64,000 bases of DNA from Laguncularia racemosa (taxonomy: Eukaryota; Streptophyta; Magnoliopsida; Myrtales; Combretaceae), in the NCBI GenBank assembly GCA_037954665.1, contig JBBMOL010000066.1, forward strand, positions 930,001 through 994,000. The letters run 5' to 3'. Below are positions 1 to 11,924 of the stretch, piece after piece. The stretch's first letter is position 1. The number at the start of each line of letters is the position of its first letter. Under the pieces are notes generated by a model, which was not told the origin of the DNA, did not search any database, and saw only the letters and a list, made by a program, of their open reading frames with translations. Both the position numbers and the translations under genes were made by a program.

Positions 1-2300
1 AGCCACCTAAGAATCTCTTATTAATGAAGTTTATATCATGATGGAGTTCTACAAAGCTAAACTCAAATGAAAAAACGTGTAAAAAGCACCAACACATAGA
101 GTGTATGGTGGTCCTCAATAGAAAAACAATATATTAATATTCCTAATCTATTACATATGTAATAAAAAAAATCTCTATATATACTATACTATAATAATAG
201 TGATACACTTTCCCATTCTCATTTTGTAGGCAGCAATACGAGATTAGAGTACTTATCAATAAGAGTAGTGGGCAGAGTTTGTTGGCTGGGAAGTCAACAT
301 GCTCTTGGCAAATGGAAACATACTGTATAAGAACCTCACCATTTGATATGTTCTCACACACAAAATGATATCCAATGTGCAAATGTTTCGGTACAATAAA
401 CAAATTATCATACTAAATCTGATACACTTTAAACTTATAGATTGGATGGCAATAAATCTAAAACTAATCACAATACTGTAGTAAGATGTCTTGAGTTCAT
501 ACCACTATACATTCATTTCAACACCATTTAATTAAACGGTTTACTTAATGAGTTTAATTAAAATCTTAACTCACAAATGAATGGAAGTATTAAACAATAA
601 ATATAAATGGTTCATTAGATCTAACAAGTTTAAGATTTTAATTAGATGATTCTGAAATTAAAATTTACTGCTAAATGTCATTTATTGTTGAATTATGCTT
701 AATGCTTTATAAAATCATCTAAGAGCCTAGCGCAAATTGTAAGTTTTAAAGGAGAAAAAGATAGCTCCTGTCTTTTTCGTGCATATTGTTAAAACTTGGG
801 TAAAAAGAGCTACAAAAGTGCTAGATTGGCGCAAATAAAATTGCGTAAGAGCTAGATTGGCACAAAGACTAGATAAAATAATTCTAAAATTACATACATG
901 TACACATTTTTCCATATGTAAAAATAAATAGTGGATGTAATAACAAAATTTTTAATTATTAGTGGGAAATAACTAGCAAACATCTCTCAAAAATCATTAT
1001 CAAGAAATATATATAAAAATAAATAAATAAATAAGAGATAACTTATTTTACACCTCAAAATCTAATGCCTCTTTCACTTCTTCTTCTCAGTGCATTACCG
1101 ACTAAAACAAAGCACACTATCTCTATCAATAGCTCGCAAATAACACAAACAAAGATTGGAAACCATTAGTTAAACTTATATCTAAACATAAACACACAAA
1201 TAAAAGAGTAACAGAGAGACAATAAGGACTTTCACACCTTATTAGATACTAGTGAGAAGACAAAGAGGAAAGATCCTTGCATACCCAATTCAAGTTTTGA
1301 TAGCTAGGGTTAGTGAACATTTACTTGAACTAAAGAAGTTGGTTTAGGTAGGAATGCCACCAAATCAAGCTCGAGTTGTAAAGAGAAGAAATAAAGAGAA
1401 AAGATCCTTGCATGCCTTAGTCCGAATTTTGATAGGTAAGGCTAATGAGCATTTACTTGAGTTAAAGGAGTTCGTTTCAGTAGGGATGCCATTGGGTCAG
1501 ACTCAATATAGGTTTTACAAAACTCAAATCCAACCTAGCAACATATAGGACTATACAAAACTCATCCTTACACCATGCAAGGTTTTTATTCTATACCCTA
1601 AACCTACTCCTAAACTTGCGACCCTATTCTATTCGATCCATCATAATAACAAATGATCTTTTACAAAGTTCATGTTATGGACACATATCATGATCCTTGT
1701 TATTAAACTTTCTACAAAAACTATATAGAATTTCCAATTATAAAATATTGTATGTTAACCTTTCTAAGAAAAGAGTGATTGTATATCTAGTTTCAACTTG
1801 GCCTTCCTATTAATTATTAAGAGGTTTTTTCTTTTCAAAAAAAATGATTTGCAAATAATATAATGATGATATTATCTACCTCATTTACTGCATTCATGAG
1901 TTTTTTTTTTTTTTTTCATGAACAAGAAACAATATTTTTTTACTTTTTCTTTAAACAACAATACACGAATTGATCCCATTATTGGATCTTCTAGGTTTTT
2001 TCTTCAACACAGTGTCTAATATTGAAGTTAAATAAAGAATGCATAAAAACAAATAGCATAAAATGAAATATTGGGTAGAAAAATATTATTATTTAGTACC
2101 TTATCGAATCAAGTTTCCCATTGGATCTTATTCAAAACCCAAAAACCCAACCTTTAACCCAATAAGATATTTAAATGATAGCCAAACCTATTTTAAAATA
2201 CTATAAGATAGGGCAATTAATAGGTTAAACAAATTAGGTATCATATAACAATATGCCTAGTAACATCTATAAGTTTAGGGTTAAAGACATGTTAGTGGGC
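1..2300. other. AT-rich intergenic DNA, no gene recognised
   Basis: All short open frames here lack recognisable domains and are stop-rich, low-complexity translations. Poly-A/T runs are common, for example the T tract near 1900-1918. The only structure I can support is the 131-bp tandem duplication listed separately. No splice-linked exon series was recognised, but a diverged or non-coding transcript cannot be excluded by reading alone. Confidence 0.5.
1269..1510. repeat. 131-bp imperfect tandem duplication
   Basis: The motif AAAGATCCTTGCAT begins at 1269 and again at 1400, and similar sequence follows each start (TTTTGATAG, then CATTTACTTGA, then GGAATGCCA or GGGATGCCA). The period is 131 bp with about two copies. 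Substitutions between the copies are frequent, so it is not recent. A 64-codon frame crosses the second copy but resembles no known protein. Confidence 0.6.
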
Positions 2301-2574
2301 CTAGTTGTAGAAGTGGGCCACTAATTTTTGGTGTTCTCGCCACCATAACTGGTGGAACTGGATGGCTTAGAGTGAATGAGAAACCTGGGAAGTAGTGGCA
2401 ATTCATGGATCATGCCTCTGATGAACTAATCAAGGCTACTGCTGAACCCCACAACAAATTACATAGAATTATCAACTAAGTCTGATGATAGGCTTAGGAA
2501 TGAGACTCATGCTGTGGTACTAATCAATTTGATCAAAATCATAATGAATCTTCATCTTCCCTCGATTCTCAAGA

Positions 2575-2965
2575 AAATTTAGAGTCTACGCTAAGAGGCA
2601 TCAAATTAGAAGTTCCCAGGTTTTTATGAAATTCAACTCAGGGTGGATCTTTAAGGCCGGGTAGGTTTTTAATTTTTTCCCCCCATCAGATTCCTGATGA
2701 ACAGAAAATCACCATAGCTTCTTTTGCTATGGAACAGTTCTTATATGGTAAACGTTAATTCAGTTCTCAGAAGAATTTCATTACAGCCATAGAAATCAGG
2801 TTTGGAACCTCTAAATATGACATACACCCTCTAAGCCTACTCAAAATAAGTACGCTGATTAATACTGTGATCTTTCAAGTTGTGTAGTAAGGTTGTCTAA
2901 TGGTTTCTTGTTAAGTTACTTTGTTTCGGTCTTAAACTCATAATTATACGAGAAGCGCAAATGTA
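2575..2965 (+). pseudogene. Decayed Ty3/gypsy gag fragment
   Basis: Plus-strand translation with a few frame changes gives the usual order of a plant Ty3 gag capsid domain: a KLEVPRF-like start, then IPDEQKITIASFAME, then FITAIEIRFGTSKYD. In the family these correspond to the segment around the substrate-binding core of the gag domain (PF03732-type), where the consensus reads like 'TPDEQRI.IASFHMEG' and 'LELRFGPS.YED'. Stops and frameshifts are frequent, no LTRs, protease or reverse transcriptase follow, and the fragment is about 390 bp. It is a relic of an old insertion. The lineage is probably chromoviral (Reina/Tcn1-like gag), by inference from motif similarity only. Confidence 0.6.
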
Positions 2966-3163
2966 CTAAGGCTTTACTTGACACTAATGCCTTTTGTGAT
3001 TTAAGCAAATAAGATGAACCCCATGTTAGAGATGCCATGTTTGCATGTGACGTGTTATGAAATGTACATTGCAATAAGGACAAATATGATCCATATAATT
3101 GTGTGATCCTATGGCCAACCTTTGATATTCCATTAGGTATTTATAGAGGGAAATGACTGCAGT

Positions 3164-3168
<5 letters not shown>

Positions 3169-3210
<42 letters not shown>
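3169..3210. repeat. (CT)n microsatellite
   Basis: About 21 uninterrupted CT dinucleotides. A minus-strand frame crossing it encodes an Arg-Glu run and is a by-product of the repeat, not a gene. Confidence 0.95.
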
Positions 3211-3216
<6 letters not shown>

Positions 3217-4364
3217 TTGTTTGAAACTCCTAATTAATTTCTTGAAGACCAAGAAGTATACATCTTGAAGAACAACAATTATACAGGTATAGTTGTTCCC
3301 AGCCTCATATTTACGTAAACACAAATCCCGACCATTATATCGTGTGTGCAAGAATTTATAGGATTTCTAATTTGAGACATCTAAAATCCCAATCTCAGAT
3401 AAAATTAACTATAATTGATAGAGCTGAATCCGGTCTTCAGTGGGTGAGGTGAGTGGTGTTCGTTTCAGCTTTGGATAAGACTTGATGGCATTGTGGTCCA
3501 TCGGTTGGTGGAGTGTGGTGGCACAAGGTGCTAACGCAAGGAGGCCATTATCGGAGCCTCGTTGGTGGCGGTGCGTTGGAGACTTGGGGAGGTCTTGATA
3601 GTGCTTGTTTTGTCGGTGTTATATGACGTTGTTAGAAGAAATTATGCATTCTTAAACCATTCTTGGAGGCATATCCGCGTAGTCAAAGTTGATCACTAGT
3701 AGTTTTTTATTTGTGTATTTTTATGTGATATTTTGATTTCACATGTTTACTTTATACGTTGAGACTTTGGCCATACGGTGCTATTTATGTGTCGACAAAG
3801 TACAGAATAAAATGGGAATTAAGGTTTATAAATTATTAAAAAAAAAAAAAAAAGGGAGGGATTTGAACGAGTAGGATTTTTACTGCATTCTTTTTTCATG
3901 CGAAAAATCAAAGCTAAAGAAAAAAGTGGGAGCATATGCAATGATTTACATCATTAATTAAAAACTACAGACAAAACCATTCTTTTTGAGTTCCAAAGTC
4001 TTGACTCCCACCCACATTAAAATCCCTTGAAACACTTTTCCTCCCCCCCAAAATTCCTTCTTTATCATTGTTCCGTTTAAGAAACGACAAATGATTCATT
4101 GACGTGGTAACATTGTTATTCTCTCCACCCAACAAACAACCAGAGCATTATAAGATCATCACTAAGCAACGAACAAAGCAGATCAGAACAAGTGATATCT
4201 TGATGATAAAGCATTTCATAGGATCACCTACTCAAACCCTAATATAAAACATAGAAAGAAGTAACGTAAGTAGAGTTTCTGCCAACTACACCTTAAACTG
4301 TGCTGCTAAAATATCTATTTAAAGGCGGTTCGAGTAGAGATTCATAACTAAAAACAGGATATAC
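3211..4364. other. Intergenic region downstream of the ERF gene
   Basis: No coding frame recognised. The part nearest 4364 is the 3' flank of the minus-strand ERF gene and should contain its 3' UTR. The poly-A run at about 3836-3854 is too far from the stop codon to be assigned with confidence. A G/T-rich stretch at 3430-3620 has no domain I can recognise. Confidence 0.4.
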
Positions 4365-5507
4365 TCAAGTATCTTGAACCCCAGCAGCAAAGGCAACTCT
4401 AACATCAGGGTACTGAATCATATCATCCAACGTCGAATCTTGAAACATAGGAATAGGAACCAAGCCAACACCACTGGACAACTCATTCATACCACTAAAA
4501 TTCTGAGGCTGCTCCAGTGGTACTTCTGGAATACCATGTACGACACCAAAATGGCTATTATCATGGTGCTTAATATCATTTGCATCATCCAACGTAGGCT
4601 CTTGGGCAGCTGGCACGGGTTGGTCACAGTAATCTCCAGATGAGGTTTTTGGGAAAAATCCTTGAATGACTTCCTCCAACAACCCAGAGTGGGAAGACTC
4701 TTGCGGGAAAAAAAAATTCATATCCTCAATCAACTCTCCTTCAACAGCAAAACAGTTCCCACTAGAAACACCATGGGTGGCAATGGAAGAGAGTGAACTA
4801 TCCATTCCGGACCCTAGAGAAGCCAAGGAGTCATAATTATTTGCACAATTATTAATAGTATTTTTACAAGAGGTGTTCGGGTTTTGGAACTGATGAGTAG
4901 TATGATGAAAAAAAGGGGGTTGTGGTGATGGCAGCGCGGTGATAGGCATGTTAGATGAAGAATTATTACTGAGAAAGTCTCTAAGGAGGAACATGTTAAG
5001 GGGAGAAGAAGAAGAGGAGGAAGAAATGGAGGGGGGAGTTTTCCTTTGCGGTGAAAGACCCAGATAAGGAGCAGTAGTACTATTGTAATGGGTATTGGAA
5101 TAACTACCGTAAGTGTTAGAGTGGAACTGAGATTGAGCATCTCTAGGAAAACCGAGGTGAGACGGGAGTAAGGGATCGGAGTTACCAGGATAAACAAAGT
5201 TAGTACGCGCTTTGATACCGCGCATTGCACGAGCAGCATAGTCATAAGCGTAAGCAGCCTCCTCGGCGGTGTCAAAGGTGCCAAGCCACCGACGTTCCTT
5301 GGACTGGGGGTCTCTTATCTCTGCTGCATAGCGTCCCCAGGGACGGCGTCTGACGCCTCGATACCTCACGGTGCTGCCTGCGGGGGTGGAATCCTTAGGG
5401 AGTGATCTTTTGGTGGGGGTGTTTGTGATGCTAGATGATGGGTATTTTCTTTGTGTTGAAGCGTCGGACTCTTGGAGGTTCTTGAACCGTCGAAGTGCAT
5501 TTTCCAT
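4365..5507 (-). CDS. AP2/ERF transcription factor, subfamily VIIIb, PUCHI/ERF086-like
   Basis: Single-exon gene encoding about 380 residues, predicted to be a nuclear DNA-binding regulator. One AP2/ERF domain lies at residues 48-107 (starts RYRGVRRRPWGRYAAEIRD, ends KARTNFVYP). It has the Ala and Asp of ERF-type domains and the WLGTFDTAEEAA core. The KERRWLGTFDT and ARTNFVYP signatures fit subfamily VIIIb (PUCHI, LEP, DRN/DRNL, FZP). Members of that group act in lateral-organ, floral-meristem and lateral-root patterning. A PLNMFLLRDFLS segment and an acidic, Ser/Asn-rich C-terminus also resemble PUCHI-like proteins. I chose the ATG at 5507 because its context is ACCATGG and a longer frame to 5585 begins at a TTG codon. 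PUCHI orthology is an inference from recalled motifs; the ERF VIIIb assignment is firmer. No frame lesion is visible. Confidence 0.9.
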   Translation of the reverse strand: MENALRRFKNLQESDASTQRKYPSSSITNTPTKRSLPKDSTPAGSTVRYRGVRRRPWGRYAAEIRDPQSKERRWLGTFDTAEEAAYAYDYAARAMRGIKARTNFVYPGNSDPLLPSHLGFPRDAQSQFHSNTYGSYSNTHYNSTTAPYLGLSPQRKTPPSISSSSSSSPLNMFLLRDFLSNNSSSNMPITALPSPQPPFFHHTTHQFQNPNTSCKNTINNCANNYDSLASLGSGMDSSLSSIATHGVSSGNCFAVEGELIEDMNFFFPQESSHSGLLEEVIQGFFPKTSSGDYCDQPVPAAQEPTLDDANDIKHHDNSHFGVVHGIPEVPLEQPQNFSGMNELSSGVGLVPIPMFQDSTLDDMIQYPDVRVAFAAGVQDT

Positions 5508-5643
5508 GGTATGCTTGAAGTTGAAGAGAACTTCAGGCAAGTGTCTCTCCTTTTTTTTTTGTTTTTTCCCTTCTTTTTTTTTCAAATTGAGGAGTTACGG
5601 GACGAACTGTGAGTTTGGCACCTGGTGAACGCTGAGATAACAG

Positions 5644-5654
5644 GGTATTTATAG
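5644..5654 (-). promoter_or_regulatory. Probable TATA box of the ERF gene
   Basis: On the minus strand the sequence reads CTATAAATACC, a near-perfect plant TATA box about 140 bp upstream of the chosen ATG. A start site about 30 bp downstream would give a 5' leader of roughly 110 nt containing two A-rich tracts and no ATG before 5507, in agreement with the chosen start. Confidence 0.65.
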
Positions 5655-5715
5655 TCGAAGATGACAGGATTGAAGGCTTTGTCTCTGCGTTTAAAATGGA
5701 AAATAAAAAATATAT

Positions 5716-5766
5716 ATACACATACTATACATACATACATACATGCATACATATATATATATATAA
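5716..5766. repeat. (ATAC)n/(AT)n microsatellite upstream of the ERF gene
   Basis: Repeats of CATA grade into an AT run, about 60-120 bp upstream of the TATA box. Such repeats are length-polymorphic and this one sits in the proximal promoter. Any effect on expression would be speculation. Confidence 0.8.
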
Positions 5767-6486
5767 TTAGATATATACAAATTTACATTAGTGTTTAAGT
5801 ACATTAATAAAAAAAAAAGTTGCGACCAGCCCAGTTTTCATTCATTTTTTTAATTTTTTAATTTTTATTAATTTACTCAAAACTAATATATATATATATA
5901 CATATTATATATATATATTATTTTTGTTTGTTTCCAATTTTTTATTTTTTTAACTTTTTGGAATTTTTTAATTACTTTTATGTAAATTCTATAATTTATT
6001 GTATTATTTATTTTATACAATGAATCAGACTATTTGAATTATACTCCACGTCATTTCCTAACGAAAAAAGTTAATACAACTGTTAAAAAGATTTGTTTGC
6101 AATTATTTTCAAATGTTTGTAAATATTGATGATTCAAATGCAAAAAAAATAAAAATTTAGGACTAAAATAAAAAATATTGTAAATATTGAAAACTAAATT
6201 TATACTTTTACCATAAAATACCTAGATCGATAAGATGATATTATATGTAATTTCTGATGGAAAAAGTAATGGAGGATTTGTTTACAAACATTGAGTATTA
6301 AAATGGAAAAAAAAAATAACATTTAGGTGTAAAATAAAAAGGGTAGCAAATGTTAAGTAATGAATTTATACTTTTCTCAAAATTTAAACTTCTCATTATC
6401 TACCCCTATTTTGTATGTGATCATATAAAGGCCCTAAATATTACAACATGTTATTGGGTGCATGCATGATCTGTTACCATTCATAT

Positions 6487-6876
6487 TAAGGGTGAGCAAA
6501 AAAACAAATCGAACTATGAATCAAATAGGACTAAACTGAACCTTTTTTTAGGTTCGAAAAAATTACTAACCGAATCAAACCATTAAAAGTAAAGAAAAAA
6601 AGTAACGGTAAAAATTTCAAAAATATATAACTAAAAAAATTTCATATTACTTATTTAATTCCTTTTTTTATTTGTTTTCATCAACTTATTATCTTTTTTA
6701 TTTCTTATTTCTGCTTATTAACTAATATAGAAATGATAATTACTTTGAAAGAGGTAATAAAATCTCTTTAAATATATCTAATTATTGAAAATGTTGAACA
6801 ATATCAAAGAAATGATAATAAATTAAATTCTTTTTATGTTAAATATAATTTTTCATAACTTATTGACTTATATATA

Positions 6877-6907
<31 letters not shown>

Positions 6908-7089
6908 CATGTAAAAATGGTTCAAATTGCTAATCAAATTGAACCAAATCATTTTTTTTATATTCAAAAAAATTACAAACAGAATCGTATAATTATAATC
7001 AATTTAGGGAAAAAAAATACAAAACTGTAATATACAGTTTGGTTCAATTTGAAAGACAAACTATACCAATCGAATTACACTTATCCTTA
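6487..7089. mobile_element. hAT-type MITE, about 603 bp
   Basis: Terminal inverted repeats TAAGGGTGAGCA on the left and, on the other strand, TAAGGATAAGTG on the right. Eight-bp flanks ATTCATAT (6479-6486) and CTTCATAT (7090-7097) match at 7 of 8 positions, as expected of a hAT target duplication. The interior is AT-rich with repeated GGTTCRAA/GAACC words and an (AAT)n tract at 6877-6905, and it encodes no transposase. The TAGGGGTGAGCA-like terminus is typical of plant non-autonomous hAT elements. Assignment rests on termini plus TSD. Confidence 0.7.
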
Positions 7090-7097
7090 CTTCATAT

Positions 7098-10000
7098 ATG
7101 AAAAGACAAGATTACTAGGATAATTTCCTTGCTATCCTATATATTTTCTCTGTATTTTAATTACTGGTAATTTTTTGCACAATATTCATTCATATTGTAT
7201 ATTATATTTTTATTTTAAAAATATTTGTCAATAATTAATTAATTTTGTTGGAAAGACAAGGTATATTTTCTTAACATATAGAGAAAATTTCATACATTAT
7301 AATTATTAAAAAGCAATTGACAAAATTTATTAGAAATAAAGTCCAAGTTGGATTCTTTTAGTGTGCTACCATTAATAAAGTTTGAGTTGCTTTTCGTTGT
7401 GTTGAATAATTCAACCAATCAATTTAAATATCTTCATTCGCATTGTTATTTGCTTAGCTTCCTGTTTAGCTAACTATGCTTTAGTTTGGTGGGAAATTCC
7501 ACCACCCAACAAGTCTATGTAAAGCATGCGCCACTCTATTTCTAATTATGAAAAATATGAGCATTATTTACCTGCAATAAGATCATTATGCCTTTTCATC
7601 TTCTTCGATTTTTATTCACCGAGTTGTATAGTAATTCTAGATTTAAATTAAAGTTTATTGCTGCCATCTACAATAACATTTATAGTAAAAATCATAATCA
7701 TCTCTTTAGACCAATGTTTTAAGTATGGCTGGCGGTTTGAGATTCAAACCTTTGACTTAAACACAACAATAAGCAAGTAAAAATGTTTAGGATTTTGCTA
7801 ATTATGATGCATTTAGCCTAACCATTTATAAATGTTTATGGGTTTGAACATGATTTCCAAATTTGTTTATAAACTCTTTGAAACTATTTAATATGATAAA
7901 TAACAAAATAAAACTTTAATACTTTAATTTTGGGAGGATTTGCGATGATTCATATGTGTTTATGTAGATATTAGTTTGATTAAAACTTCTATCATTATAA
8001 TTCTTTGTAGCCTTTATATCTACTATATGAACATATATACACTTACTTAATTATCTATAAATTTAATATAAAATTTATGTAAATTAGTAAATAGGTCACC
8101 TAGTGAATCAATGAGTTAGTAGATCAAAACAACAACAATGCAAGATGATTAAGAAATTAAGTTCAAACCATGATTTTCTTTTCTTTTTTTTTTGGCAGCC
8201 ACCCGTAACATTATTTAAATGGTTAGAACATGTAAATGTATTGAACAAAGTAAATATGCAGTTTCAGTTACTGAAAATATTTAAAACTTTAATTGAAAAA
8301 AGAAATATTTTTCTATTTATCTTTCAATAAATATCTCAAAACACTTTATCAGGGATTCTTTCCTATATCATCCCATATTAATATTAGTCATTTCCAATGA
8401 CAAACCATGATGGATGTCAGAACAGACAATGTCTAGCTAAAATTATTGGTTTGAAATTGATTAAAGATTGTAAAATATAATGGAGCGGAGATGGTGATTG
8501 AATATTTGCACGTATGGCATGTAAGAGGCTTATCACGGAGATGCTTGTGTTCCATCTTATCGACTATCGAGGGAGATATACTTGGGTCAGGACCTAACAT
8601 GCTTATGCTAAAAAATAATAATAATAAATAAATTTGGCTTCTCCTCCAAAGTTACCTTTTGTTTCGAAAAGATAATAAGCATAATTTGATTGGCGGGAAA
8701 ATGAACAATTTAACAATGTAAATAAAATAACTAAGAAAAGCATAATAAATTAGATGAACTAACTCCATAGAAATCTAGAGCGGTCGGATCATACTTGACC
8801 CACATTTACGATCAATTAAGTGATCTCTAGCAATTGATTACTACCAACCCCATGCATAGACGATAGAGCTCCGCGGAGAGAGAGAGAGAGATGCAATGCA
8901 AAACTAGAGAAAATTTGTACCGCTATTACTGTAAGAGGTGGCAGCAGTTGGTGTTGGTCCCTCGCGTCTTGGTGGTAGTGGTTATTTTGTGGAGGAAGGA
9001 GAGAAAGCGTAAGTCAAGGAGTGCCCAATGCTAGCCTATGCCTTCTATCTACTGTTTTGAAAAACTTAGATGGCTAAAAAATAAAGAAATGTTTGGTTTC
9101 TTCCACCTCGTTAAGAAGAAATAAGCATTCTAGAAATCCTTTCCTCATGGAATCATATTCTTAGGGAAGATCCTTTCCACCCTTCAATCAACATATTATG
9201 AAAAAGGAATGAACAAATGAAATAACATTAAAATGTTCTACTCACCGCTATCTTGCTATTTTTCTCAAATTTCTATTTCGTCGTGTACTTGCAATTGATG
9301 TATTGTTAAAAAAATATACACACCAATTTTCTCATGCTATTGGGAAGGTTTTCATCAACTCTAAAGATTTTAACTTAAATACCATAATCTCAATCATTAT
9401 TAGGAATGATTATAAGGTAGATCAATCGGATACCACAATTATTATCATTATATTAAGATAGAAAAAGTCAATACCATTATTTTGCCGTAAAACTTGCAGG
9501 TAAAAATCGACCAGGATCATTGCCCCATGCTTTATATAGTAGATGTTAGCTTGCAAGTAACTTTATTATAATTCAAACATAAAAAATATTGAGTTAAATC
9601 TGATAAAATTTTCTGTGTTCACATAACACACAACTATAACTCTCAAAATATGAACAACACTTATTAATGAAGAAAAAAAATTATCAATAATTTCAAATTA
9701 TTAGCCAAGGAAAATAGAATTTTTTCTTTTTAAGCAAAAGATTTTTTTCCTATTAGATATGATAGAATAAAGAATCATGTAAAAACTCTATACATACTTA
9801 TGTAATTTGTTGGACATGAAAGTGAGAAGGAAACTAAAAAAAGTAATAATAGCATTTATATTTATAATAAATTCAATATATTTGTAAGTAAACGATGTAC
9901 CAAGTTGTGCATTATCTATTCAAAGCATTGTGATTATTACAATCTTCCTTAGTTTATGACCATCCCTAATTACTATAACCCTAATTCATCATGTTAAAAT

Positions 10001-10828
10001 ACCAATGTTTATGCCACTGAATAATAAGTGTCTTGGTTCTTATTTTAAATTTGCTACTGTGTTATCACTTACATCATCTTTTAATAACTTTTTGCTATTG
10101 AAGATAGTTAAAGGGGGCAAAATATTAGTCCAAATGGATGGCTCTTTCATAACTTTTTTTGTTGCTTTTTTAGAAAGTTTAGAAAATATATAAAGAAGAT
10201 GTCAATCAAGTTATATATACCTTTTATTATAAAATGAAGTATTTAAAAAAATGAGAAAAACTTCATTGGATATTATACATTACGTGTATACATGTGGTGT
10301 TTAAGTATCAATGAAATTTAAACAAATAGTAACGGTAATAATGAGTGATTAAAAAAAATCTATCATCTATACTATTATGTGTCTAAATTTTATTAATATT
10401 TACTTACCACATATACATACACTTTAAAGTAAGAAAGGCTTCTTTTTCCCCTAAGAGCCCCCTAGGAAAGTAGAGAGGAAGATTTTCTTTTCAAATGAAT
10501 ATGTTTTTCAACATTATTTATTCTTAAATTGATTAGAAAACCTATAATTCCCTTTCTCTCCAAATCCAATCATTGAAGTCATAGCCTAAAGTGAGTGGAA
10601 TAAGTGATTTTAGATGATGTTAATAAGGTGTTGTGCGAAGACATATCGTTACAAGAAGTTAAGAAGGCTACATTTCGATTGAGTGCTTTTAATGGAAGGT
10701 TTAAACAGATTTTAGAATGTTTTACCAATACTACTCTTAGGCTGTCAATAAGGTGATCCAAGATTTCTTCCAAACAAATATTATCTCATTAATCCTAAAT
10801 GAAGTTGATCTTGTTTTTATAGCTAAAG
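7098..10828. other. AT-rich intergenic DNA, nothing recognised
   Basis: Only short stop-bounded frames without recognisable domains, homopolymer runs and a small GA tract at 8876-8891. No LTR pairs, terminal inverted repeats with TSD, or RNA genes were recognised by eye. Confidence 0.45.
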
Positions 10829-11777
10829 TGATGTGCCTAAAAATCTCATATTAGACTCTTAACACAATCTTGAAACATCGCCAGTTATTAGCAGAGTTAT
10901 ATAACTCTAGTAGCAAAATATGATATGTATTTTGTGTAGCAACAACAAAATCTAAATATTTTTAGATTTTCTAGATTTATAGAAACAAAATAAAAAGAAA
11001 TATAGACGATTATCTAATTAGATTATCTAATTTGATAGTTGAAGTGGGCTTTGAAATTCCATAACCTATATCACCCACAATTTACATAAATCAAAAGGGG
11101 TTTAATTAAAGTAACTAGTATGATAAATGGTTAGTTCAATTAAGGTTAGCCACAATTAAGAGGATACACTAATTGATAGATCAAAGGAAAAAACCTTTCA
11201 TTAATGAAAGGTTTCAAGGAATACTTAGAAGGAGCAATAAGATCATTATTCACGTAACATCATATATCTCAATTTGTAGGGCAACATGGGTATTTATACA
11301 CTAATAATTATTAAAATGGAATAACCATCATAAAAGAAAATTACCAAAAAAAGAATTAAAATAACCTTTAAAAGGAAATACAATAATTGTTCAAATAACT
11401 ACATTTGTAATTCATCGAGCTTTTCTTGATTTACTTTTCTTGTCATACTCATTAAATTAAGATTTGCCTAGTAGAATTCCCTTCAAAAGCATCATCATTA
11501 GAGGCTTCCAATTTGCTTGTCATGCTTAGGAGCTGGATTAAAAGTAGTGCTAACTCTCCTTCTAAAACTAGAAACTTTAATAATACCATAAGTAGGATTA
11601 AGTTCAAGACTAGTTTTCCTTGACGAGCCAATTGCCCTTCTAGGTTATGTCCTTCCTTAACTTAAAACCTAATCTTCATTAAGCTTCCTCCTATAATCAA
11701 AACCTTGGCTAGTTTCATTCAACCCTTATTTTTCCTTATGTCTTCTAATGTCGAATCTTAGATTCTAATTCCCACCA
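10829..11777 (-). repeat. 3' LTR of the gag-protease element
   Basis: Begins TGATGTGCCTAAAAA on the plus strand and matches 13675-14678 along its whole length with many substitutions and small indels. The right end (about 11774-11780) is blurred by an ACC repeat. Confidence 0.8.
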
Positions 11778-11924
11778 CCACCACCCTTCCTTTGAAAAAG
11801 ATTCATCTTAAATCTTGCTTCTTCTTGGTTAAGTGATGAGAATTAAAAAACTTCTTAGTAAACAAATTGTTCATAACTTATTTTTGCTTCCCTAGAGCAA
11901 TTTTTTCCCTCTTCACTTCAACTA

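Noticed and set aside
3133..3351. Frame with an Arg-Glu repeat
   Set aside because: Produced by the (CT)n microsatellite.
4814..5284. 156-codon minus-strand frame inside the ERF gene
   Set aside because: It overlaps the ERF coding sequence in another frame, is Leu/Pro-rich from shifted Ser/Asn codons and shows no domain.
5508..5585. N-terminal 26-codon extension of the ERF protein
   Set aside because: It begins at TTG, is Lys-rich because of A-runs in the leader, and the ATG at 5507 has the better context.
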